Below are positions 1 to 5,632 of a DNA stretch of 8,884 nt, in pieces; position 1 is the first letter of the stretch, and every line of letters begins with the position of its first letter. Source of the DNA: CAZSLZ01 sp964607865 (GTDB lineage Bacteria > Vulcanimicrobiota > JAJTBE01 > CAZSLZ01); assembly GCA_964607865.1 (NCBI GenBank), contig CAZSLZ010000130.1, positions 1 through 8,884 of the forward strand, written 5' to 3'. A model generated the notes under the pieces. That model had not been told where the DNA came from. It saw only the letters and a program-made list of their open reading frames with translations, and did no database searches. A program made the translations under genes and the position numbers.

Positions 1-2
1 AA

Positions 3-11
3 TGATATAAT
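3..11 (+). promoter_or_regulatory. Candidate extended -10 promoter element upstream of the ankyrin gene
   Basis: The sequence TGATATAAT is a perfect extended -10 (TGn plus TATAAT) on the plus strand. Any -35 box would lie before the start of the window, so it cannot be checked. Transcription from here would give a leader of roughly 145 nt before the ankyrin-repeat gene. The rest of the leader (12-151) is very AT-rich and shows no hairpin or riboswitch that I recognise. A weaker alternative is TTGAAT at 85-90 with TCTATA at 108-113, spacer 17. Confidence 0.35.
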
Positions 12-164
12 AGATCAAAACAAAAAACTATATTTATAAAATTTAGTTCCAATAATGTTTTTTTCCTGTAAATATAAGTTACAATTGAATTAATGCCGAA
101 AAAGGAATCTATACAAATTAAAGTAATTAAATAAGGAACATTATTTTTTCCAAGGAGGCCAAAG

Positions 165-980
165 ATGGGTTCACTATTTAAAGGTTTAAAAAAATCTCCC
201 CGGGAACAGCTGAAAGCTGCCATGGAACATGAAGATTGGAATAAAATAATTGAACTGGTAAAAGAATATCATGAACTTGCCAATTATAAAGGCTTAGAAG
301 AAAAGACCCCATTTCAGCTGGCTGTATTGAAAGGAAATACGAGTGCTGTTAAGAGAATGGCAGAAGCTGGGGTTTCCGCAAATGAACCGTCAGCAAGTGG
401 CGAGTATCCCTTAATGACAGCTATTAAAAATAAAAATGAAGAAATTATAAATTTATTGTTGGAATACGGAGTAGAAATTGATGTTAAAAATCCCGAAACC
501 GGCGCAACTCCTTTGCATAACAGTATAGCTTTTAATTTAAAACGGACTGTGATTAAGCTGCTGGAAAAGAACCCCGACATCAATACCCGTGATAACAAGG
601 GCAGAACCCCCCTGCACTGGGCTTCTTATGCTGGATTGACAGAAATTATGGAATTATTGATATCAAAGGGCGCTGATTTGGAAGCAACCGAAGAATCGGG
701 AAAAACACCTTTGCACGAAGCATCGAAAAAAGGAATGCTGGATGCCATGAAATTATTGATTGATAAGGGCGCCAACATTTCTGCCGAGGACAGTGACAAA
801 TCCCGCCCGATTCATCTGGCGGTTCAGGAAGGTAAAACCCGGGCTGTGGAGTTGTTAATTAACAGCGGAGCTGACGTAAACGCTAAGAATAAGAATGAAC
901 AGACCCCCCTTTCCCTGGCAATATTTTTCCGTGATGACAACACCTCTTCCCTGTTAAGGAAGCATGGAGCCAACCGCTGA
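165..980 (+). CDS. Ankyrin-repeat protein
   Basis: This gene encodes a 271-residue soluble protein made almost entirely of ankyrin repeats, which act as protein-binding scaffolds; no enzymatic domain is visible. Seven units of about 33 residues can be aligned, starting near residues 46, 79, 113, 146, 179, 212 and 245. The central units are near consensus (GRTPLHWAS, GKTPLHEAS, followed by LL..GAD/N), while the first two and last are more divergent. Residues 1-45 form a charged helical N-cap. There is no signal peptide or membrane segment, so it should be cytoplasmic. The ATG is preceded by a strong AAGGAGG at 152-158 with 6-nt spacing, which fixes the start. A 150-residue gene of unknown function follows 87 nt downstream on the same strand and is probably co-transcribed, making its product a candidate partner (inference). 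The binding target cannot be read from the sequence. Confidence 0.93.
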   Translation: MGSLFKGLKKSPREQLKAAMEHEDWNKIIELVKEYHELANYKGLEEKTPFQLAVLKGNTSAVKRMAEAGVSANEPSASGEYPLMTAIKNKNEEIINLLLEYGVEIDVKNPETGATPLHNSIAFNLKRTVIKLLEKNPDINTRDNKGRTPLHWASYAGLTEIMELLISKGADLEATEESGKTPLHEASKKGMLDAMKLLIDKGANISAEDSDKSRPIHLAVQEGKTRAVELLINSGADVNAKNKNEQTPLSLAIFFRDDNTSSLLRKHGANR

Positions 981-1010
981 TTTTTCCTGCAGTTTCTTGA
1001 CTATTACACA

Positions 1011-1024
1011 GGAAGATGTCTTCC
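1011..1024 (+). other. Small hairpin between the ankyrin gene and the downstream gene
   Basis: GGAAGA and TCTTCC flank a 2-nt centre (or a 5-bp stem with loop ATGT). No T-run follows, so it does not look like an intrinsic terminator; it could be an mRNA-processing or stabilising stem, or a protein site. The two genes are otherwise linked by an 87-nt gap with no convincing promoter: TTGACT at 997-1002 and TATAGA at 1027-1032 are 24 bp apart, too far for a standard promoter. Confidence 0.3.
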
Positions 1025-1067
1025 GGTATAGAACTTTTGTTTATCGAATGTTTATTGGAGGGTTCAG

Positions 1068-1520
1068 ATGAGTATAAAAGACAAATTTACTGAAGAGGAA
1101 TGGGAAATTATAGAGGATGCGCCTTTTGCCATTGGCCTGGGAATGTCTGATGTTGAAAAATCAAATCCCAATGCAGAGATTAAAGAGTTCGATTCCCTGG
1201 TAAGTTATTTATCCAAATCCAGAAACCGTTTTGAAAGCAACGAATTGATAGATACAGTCCTGAAGAGTTTTCAATTTGTTTCCCAGTCTGACGGCAAAGG
1301 CCGTAACGCAGATCAGGTGGCAAAATATGCCGAAGATGTCAATAAAATTCTGAAAGAAAAACATCCCGGCGAAGAAACACAGCAGTATAAAGAATTTCTT
1401 GTTGAAATAGCCAAAAAAGTTGCAAAAGCCCATGGTGAGGAAATGTTGGGTTTAAAACGAATCAGTAAAAAAGAAGGAGCTTTACTCGAAAAACTTAGAA
1501 AGGCTCTTGAAGTCGAATAG
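1068..1520 (+). CDS. Hypothetical small helical protein
   Basis: This encodes a 150-residue protein that I cannot assign to a named family. The ATG is preceded by GGAGGG at 1057-1062 with 5-nt spacing, so translation is well supported. The protein is charged (many Lys and Glu), lacks Cys, and has no signal peptide or membrane segment. The spacing of hydrophobic residues suggests an all-helical fold. The opening FTEEEWEIIEDAPFAIG and the C-terminal helices (EFLVEIAKKVAKAHGEE, KKEGALLEKLRKALEV) faintly resemble TerB-like helical proteins, but the acidic metal-binding signature of TerB is not evident, so this is only an impression. It lies 87 nt after the ankyrin-repeat gene on the same strand and is likely in its operon. 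Downstream, 1521-1587 holds no clear terminator before the transposon remnant. Confidence 0.8.
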   Translation: MSIKDKFTEEEWEIIEDAPFAIGLGMSDVEKSNPNAEIKEFDSLVSYLSKSRNRFESNELIDTVLKSFQFVSQSDGKGRNADQVAKYAEDVNKILKEKHPGEETQQYKEFLVEIAKKVAKAHGEEMLGLKRISKKEGALLEKLRKALEVE

Positions 1521-1578
1521 AGCATCTCTTTTTAAATTTAAGACTTTACTGAGTTAACTTGATGAAATTTTTAATATA

Positions 1579-1915
1579 CTAATGGAGGCAAAACTTTGTG
1601 CTGTTGCGAACCTGATGAACAATACACCGCTGGAGCTCGGTTTTGGGGAAAGCTGTGGTAATAGCTTCATCGAACCCGGACAATCCGTCGATGTTGGCAA
1701 TGAGAATGTCCTCAACGCTCCGGTTCTTCAACTTGTTGAGAATGCCCAGCCAGAAATTCGCAGATTCAGCCTCGCCAATCCATATGCCCAGAATTTCCTT
1801 GTAACCCTCTACGTTGAAGCCCATAATGGTATTGGCGGTTTTCCTCTTTGCGCGCCTTTTCCTCTGGTGTCAGTTTTCTTCTTTTCCGCTGTTTGAGCGC
1901 TTTGTTCTTATTCAT
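1579..1915 (-). pseudogene. IS256-family transposase, internally deleted and truncated
   Basis: The remains of a mutator-type (IS256) transposase. The start ATG at 1915-1913 has a good GGAGG site 8 nt upstream and opens MNKNKALKQRKRRKLTPEEK. Around 1830-1845 the reading frame shifts, and the second frame (1824 to 1579) gives an unmistakable IS256 core: GFNVEGYKEILGIWIGE, then FWLGILNKLKNRSVEDILI, IDGLSGFDEAI and LQRCIVHQVRNSTKF. The core holds what should be the second catalytic Asp (in IDGLSGF). The region with the first Asp and nearly all of the N-terminal domain are deleted, and everything after RNSTKF, including the catalytic Glu, is gone. Families of this type are about 400 residues long; only about 110 codons remain. 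The C-terminal CLH and stop codon come from flanking DNA. The product is not functional. Confidence 0.85.
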
Positions 1916-1987
1916 AATAAAAACCTCCAAAATATTAATATGATTTTAATACATTTCGGAGGTTTACACAATTTTTATGACAGACTC
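1588..1987 (-). mobile_element. IS256-family insertion sequence remnant
   Basis: This is a degraded IS256-type element of about 400 bp, compared with roughly 1.3 kb for intact members. On the minus strand it begins at about 1987 with GAGTCTGTCATAAAAATTG, which looks like an IS256-type terminal inverted repeat. It continues through a ribosome binding site and the first codons of the transposase, then jumps to the middle of the transposase, and stops near 1588 inside the RNSTKF motif. The other terminal repeat is missing, so target duplications cannot be assessed and the element cannot move by itself. The outer boundary at 1987 is uncertain by a few bases because it overlaps a small hairpin. 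Confidence 0.8.
1921..1965 (-). promoter_or_regulatory. Hairpin that would hide the transposase ribosome binding site
   Basis: On the minus strand AAACCTCCGAAATGT (1965-1951) pairs with ATATTTTGGAGGTTT (1935-1921): 15 bp including two G-U pairs, with a 15-nt loop. The second arm contains the GGAGG of the transposase. RNA entering from outside the element would carry both arms and mask the site. This kind of arrangement is known to limit transposase synthesis from read-through transcripts in IS10 and IS50. Confidence 0.6.
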
Positions 1988-1998
1988 GCTTTTGCGAG
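1985..1998 (-). terminator. Hairpin just after the histidine kinase gene, possible weak or disrupted terminator
   Basis: CTCGC and GCGAG flank a 4-nt loop, 17 nt beyond the kinase stop codon, where a terminator is expected. On the transcribed strand the stem is followed by TCTGTCAT rather than a T-run, so it does not meet the usual criteria for an intrinsic terminator. The stem overlaps the outer end of the IS256 remnant by about three bases. The element may have landed next to a terminator stem and separated it from its T-run (inference). Confidence 0.25.
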
Positions 1999-2015
1999 AA
2001 AGATTAACCGGCTTT

Positions 2016-5000
2016 TTACATGGAATTTATCGTTTGTGGAAGGTAAAAAGAGAAGGTAGCACCTTTACCTTTTTCTGAGCTCGCCCAGATTTCGCCTCCA
2101 TGGCGGTTAACAATTCTTTTTACAATGGCAAGCCCTACTCCTGTGCCCTCAAATTCGGATTCCTTGTGGACACGGCGGAAAACCTCAAATATCTTATTTT
2201 TATGTTTCATGTCAAAACCCACACCGTTGTCGGTTATAGAGAAAAAGCATTTATTATCCTGCTCCCAACTGTCTATGGAGATTATGCTTTTTTCCCTTGT
2301 CCTGGTAAATTTAACTGCATTTGACAGGATATTATGAAAGACCTGCTTGATCAATATCTGGTCGCCAAAGGCAGGCACCAGCCTTAAAATGTTGAAATTA
2401 ATCTGCCGGTGAGGCTCGAGAATTCTAAGCTCTTGAATAATTTCGTTAATTGTTTCTTTAATGTTGATCGATTCTTTGTGTATTTCTTTTCTTCCAAGCC
2501 TGGAAAATGCAAGCATATCTTCAATTAAAAGCTTCATTCTGTTGGAGTTTTTCACAATGTGTTCAATATATTCCCTGCAGTCCCCGGTGAGTTCTGAAGA
2601 ACACTCATCCAGAATTAATGTTGAGAAACCGTCTATTACTCTCAGCGGGGCGCGCAAATCGTGGGAAACAGAATAACTGAAAGAATTCAGTTCTTCGTTT
2701 AAATCCTTCAGCCTGGAATTCTGTTCTTCCAGTGCATGGTTCAGAGCTTTGATTTTCTTTTCTGCCATTTTTTTGTGGGTTATATCCCTGCCGATGCAAT
2801 AAATAACTTTTTTACCTTTCCATTCCAGGGGTGTGAGGGAAAACTCAAGAATAAAGGTGTTATTGTCAACCTTGAGTTTTGTTTCCAGGGTTCCACCCTC
2901 TGCCAATAATTTTTTGCGGGCAGAGATTGGGGTATTTTTGTCTAGTTCAAAAATTAATTCATTTATATTTTTGCCTAAAATCTCTTCCTTGTTGCATTTC
3001 AGAAGCTCCAGGGCCGACCCGTTACAGTTCAGGCAGTTTCCTTCTTCATCAATAATAAGGTTGGGGTTGATATTTCCTTCAAACAGGGTTCTATACCGGG
3101 TTTCGCTTTCTCTCAAGGTTAACTCGGCGTTTTTTCTTAAGGTTATATCCTGGAATGTTCCGAATATCTTATAAATTTCGTTATCGTTGTAAGCTGCCTT
3201 TCCCAAGGCATGGACCCATTTATGGTTCTTCTGGGCGTCGATAAACCGGAGTTCCAGGTCGAAAGGCTCCCCTTTTTCCATACAATTTGTCACAGCTTCT
3301 GTTATAATCGGCTGGTAATCGGGGTGGTAGAAATTGATCGCATCCTGTAACGGAGGCTGCTGCCCGATGGGTGTACCATAAATACGGGCAACTTCATCAG
3401 TCCATAATACTCTGTTATCGTTCTTGAATACTTCCCAGCCTCCCACTTTTGCCATTTTACCCATATCTTCCAGTAATTGGTTCTGTTCTATTAAACTGGC
3501 TTCTATTTTATACTGCATGGTTACATCTTGAATAACAACCCCCACATTTGAAATGTTGCCGGCTGTTAAAATGGGGTAAGCGCTCAGGTTCAGGTAATAA
3601 ATCTTTTCAGGCTCTCCGGGATTATCTCCAATTATCAGGTTATTAATTGAGGGCTTACCCGATTTAAGGACATTCTCCAATACTGGCCTGGTTTGGTTCA
3701 GGGCTTCCTCGGGCAATATTTCATCCACAGATTTCCCCAGGTGTTTTTCCACCTCCAGATGATTGATGTCCGCCAAATATTCGTTTATAAGAACGAAACG
3801 CAGTTCTTTATCAAGCAATGCCAGCCCAATGGGGGACTTTCTGTAAACCAGGTCCATCAGTGCCAATCGATCTTCAAGTTTCAACCTTATAAAATTTAAC
3901 TCCCTTTCCAATTGCTTGTGCTGGTCAATGTCAATTAAACCCCCTATAAATTTCTTCGCCTGGTTCCGGCTATTCCGTTCTGTTACAAGGCAGCTGGCCT
4001 TGAACCATTTCCAGTTGCCGTTTTTATGTTTCAGCCTCGCTTCAAGGGAATAATGGTTTTTACTGTTTCCTTCTGATGTTGATTTTTGTATTACCTGTTC
4101 TACCTTTTTCATATCATGAGGATGAACAAAAACTAACAAGTCTTGAATTTTTATATTTTCAAATTTATTATCTGAATAACCGAGAAGTTTAGAAAATTGT
4201 GGTGAGCCACGGAAGTTATCTTCTTGTACATCCCATTCCCAGAAACCAATTCCGCTGGCGTAAACCATAAGCTCCAGCTGGTCTTTCTGTTGATTTAAAC
4301 TATCTTCTAACTTTTTCAGCGGATCAATACAGTAACTGGCGCCTATCAGTTTATTAATTCTGCCATCTGGGCTTCTTTCAACTACCCGGGTTTTTACCTC
4401 ATACCATTTTGGTTCCCCTTTTTTATTGTAGAAACGATGTTGAAATGACATATTGTCCAGCCCGGATTTCCATTCCCTCATTCCAGGGTGTTGTTCAAAC
4501 ATCTTTTCAAGGTCTTCTTCTGGTATTTTATTGATTACTTCTTCGGTTTTTACCTGTTTGTTGGTTCCGGGTACATAATCAAGAATTTCATCCCAATCTC
4601 CATTTAAAAACATAACATCTTCCTGGGGATACCATTCCCAGAAACAGGTGTTAGATGTGGAACCGTAGAAATCCAGCTGGCTTCTCAGGTTCCTGCAAGA
4701 AATTATTTTTATGGTATTGACAAAATTATTAAGATAAAATTTTTCCTTTAAATTCGAAGAAAAAAAGCATAAGTATTGCAATTTTTGCAGATAATCGATG
4801 ATTCTGCTGTCTTCAGTGTTAAGAATAAATACCTTTTGCATGTATGGAAGCCAATTGTTCAATTTGTATACATAGTTTATGGCATTCTCAGCCTTGGTGG
4901 GCAGGGTTGAAACCAGAAGATCAAAAGTTTTATCGGGGATTTCATCGTAATGTTGAAAAAACCGGTTGTATTTATCAATATTAAACACCGGTTTCAATAC

Positions 5001-5084
5001 TTTTAATATATTTTCATTGTCATTACCAGGGTCAATGAAAATTAAATTTTTAGTCCTGAAATTATTCATAAGAATCTCGCGCAT
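2016..5084 (-). CDS. Multi-PAS sensor histidine kinase, soluble
   Basis: A hybrid-like sensor kinase of 1,022 residues with no membrane segment or signal peptide, so it should sense cytoplasmic signals. Domains in order (residue +/-1): 13-130, an alpha/beta receiver-like fold without the usual phosphoacceptor Asp (beta-3 reads FDLLVST); five PAS/PAC units at about 145-262, 270-398, 405-532, 540-655 and 662-775; a coiled coil at 775-800; HisKA with SVSHDLRAPLR, phosphoacceptor His at about 809; and HATPase with N-box HNILSNAVKFT (918-928), DNGVGFD (953) and GTGVGLAIV (981). All catalytic motifs are intact, so autophosphorylation is expected. PAS2 begins GFWEWD and PAS4 GGWEV, typical of PAS_3-type folds. 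Ligands or cofactors cannot be read. No response regulator is adjacent, so it is an orphan within this window. The start is uncertain: TTG at 5087, ATG at 5084 or ATG at 5069, none with a strong ribosome binding site. Confidence 0.93.
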   Translation of the reverse strand: MREILMNNFRTKNLIFIDPGNDNENILKVLKPVFNIDKYNRFFQHYDEIPDKTFDLLVSTLPTKAENAINYVYKLNNWLPYMQKVFILNTEDSRIIDYLQKLQYLCFFSSNLKEKFYLNNFVNTIKIISCRNLRSQLDFYGSTSNTCFWEWYPQEDVMFLNGDWDEILDYVPGTNKQVKTEEVINKIPEEDLEKMFEQHPGMREWKSGLDNMSFQHRFYNKKGEPKWYEVKTRVVERSPDGRINKLIGASYCIDPLKKLEDSLNQQKDQLELMVYASGIGFWEWDVQEDNFRGSPQFSKLLGYSDNKFENIKIQDLLVFVHPHDMKKVEQVIQKSTSEGNSKNHYSLEARLKHKNGNWKWFKASCLVTERNSRNQAKKFIGGLIDIDQHKQLERELNFIRLKLEDRLALMDLVYRKSPIGLALLDKELRFVLINEYLADINHLEVEKHLGKSVDEILPEEALNQTRPVLENVLKSGKPSINNLIIGDNPGEPEKIYYLNLSAYPILTAGNISNVGVVIQDVTMQYKIEASLIEQNQLLEDMGKMAKVGGWEVFKNDNRVLWTDEVARIYGTPIGQQPPLQDAINFYHPDYQPIITEAVTNCMEKGEPFDLELRFIDAQKNHKWVHALGKAAYNDNEIYKIFGTFQDITLRKNAELTLRESETRYRTLFEGNINPNLIIDEEGNCLNCNGSALELLKCNKEEILGKNINELIFELDKNTPISARKKLLAEGGTLETKLKVDNNTFILEFSLTPLEWKGKKVIYCIGRDITHKKMAEKKIKALNHALEEQNSRLKDLNEELNSFSYSVSHDLRAPLRVIDGFSTLILDECSSELTGDCREYIEHIVKNSNRMKLLIEDMLAFSRLGRKEIHKESINIKETINEIIQELRILEPHRQINFNILRLVPAFGDQILIKQVFHNILSNAVKFTRTREKSIISIDSWEQDNKCFFSITDNGVGFDMKHKNKIFEVFRRVHKESEFEGTGVGLAIVKRIVNRHGGEIWASSEKGKGATFSFYLPQTINSM

Positions 5085-5110
5085 CAATATTTAAATTGAA
5101 AAAATACCCA

Positions 5111-5134
5111 TAATTATATTATATTATATTATAT
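5111..5134. repeat. 5-bp tandem repeat (ATATT type)
   Basis: About four and a half copies of a 5-bp AT unit lie between the kinase start and its -35 box. They make up the overlapping -10 hexamers of the kinase promoter. Short repeats like this can change copy number by strand slippage, although four units is few. Confidence 0.65.
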
Positions 5135-5157
5135 GCCACGAGAAGAAATCCTTTCAA
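5113..5157 (-). promoter_or_regulatory. SigmaA-type promoter of the histidine kinase gene, with repeated -10 boxes
   Basis: On the minus strand TTGAAA (5157-5152) and TATAAT (5133-5128) are separated by 18 bp, close to the vegetative consensus. The -10 hexamer is the first of four overlapping TATAAT copies at 5-bp intervals (5133-5128, 5128-5123, 5123-5118, 5118-5113). The expected transcript start near 5121 leaves about 37 nt before ATG 5084. The leader lacks a clear ribosome binding site. Confidence 0.7.
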
Positions 5158-5281
5158 ATTAATGATTTCTCTGTAATATTTATTATGTTTTACCCTTGAT
5201 AAATACAATAAAATATAAATTTCCTGATGTAAAATCATTCTGTTTCCCTAAATTCCGTCACATTTCCATACACCGCCATGG

Positions 5282-5396
5282 CGTCAATACGGGGTTTCGA
5301 AACCATGGCAATCTAAATTCAGATCAGGTTTTTCAAAACCCATTTACTTGGGTGGTACAGAGATCGCCACGCATTCTGCGGATGTTCGCGATGACG
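5282..5396. repeat. REP/MITE-like intergenic inverted-repeat element
   Basis: The left arm (5282-5314) starts CGTCA and ends GGCAATCT; the right arm (5361-5396) starts AGATCGCC and ends TGACG, so the arms are imperfect inverted repeats of one another. Inside the left arm is a perfect 12-bp palindrome, GGTTTCGAAACC (5293-5304); inside the right arm is CGCA-TTC-TGCG (5370-5380). The centre holds GGTTTT-TC-AAAACC (5327-5340). The CGTCAT...GGCRATCT pattern matches my recollection of small dispersed palindromic repeats common between genes in bacterial chromosomes. It codes for nothing. Open frames crossing it on both strands are by-products of the repeat. Confidence 0.55.
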
Positions 5397-5632
5397 AATT
5401 TTGTGTAGATTTCGTTTTTTTCCTTCAACAATCTTCGAAGTCTTTGGGAGTCAGTATAATTCTTATGCAGGAGAATTCTGGTGTAATATGGTTTCTTAAA
5501 ATTCAACTGTCTTGCCTGATATTTTAAAACTGATAAAGAGTGAAAAAAGTTTCGATGGCCGAAATTGAAAATATGCAAAAACTGAGCCATGATTAAAAAA
5601 GTCCGGGATATTGTCAAAACCGGTTTGAATTA
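5397..5632. other. Gene-free spacer downstream of the deaminase gene
   Basis: I see no gene supported here. It contains short palindromes, CTTCGAAG (5433-5440) and AATTCT/AGAATT around an 8-nt spacer (5458-5477), and an AT-rich tail. A minus-strand frame is open across it but has a TTG start, no ribosome binding site, and runs into the repeat element. No convincing terminator for the deaminase is visible: CCGG/CCGG with a following T6 run (5596-5616) gives only a 4-bp stem. Confidence 0.4.

Noticed and set aside
997..1032. Possible promoter TTGACT/TATAGA between the ankyrin and hypothetical genes
   Set aside because: The boxes are 24 bp apart, well outside the usual 16-19 bp, and a hairpin occupies the spacer.
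5196..5408. Plus-strand open frame of 70 codons in the same gap
   Set aside because: It runs straight through the inverted-repeat element and lacks a ribosome binding site; the frame is a by-product of the repeat.
5596..5616. Possible intrinsic terminator after the adenosine deaminase gene
   Set aside because: Only a 4-bp CCGG/CCGG stem precedes the T-run, too weak to call.
5333..5617. Minus-strand open frame of 94 codons in the kinase/deaminase gap
   Set aside because: It starts with TTG, has no ribosome binding site, ends inside the palindromic repeat, and its translation has no recognisable protein features.
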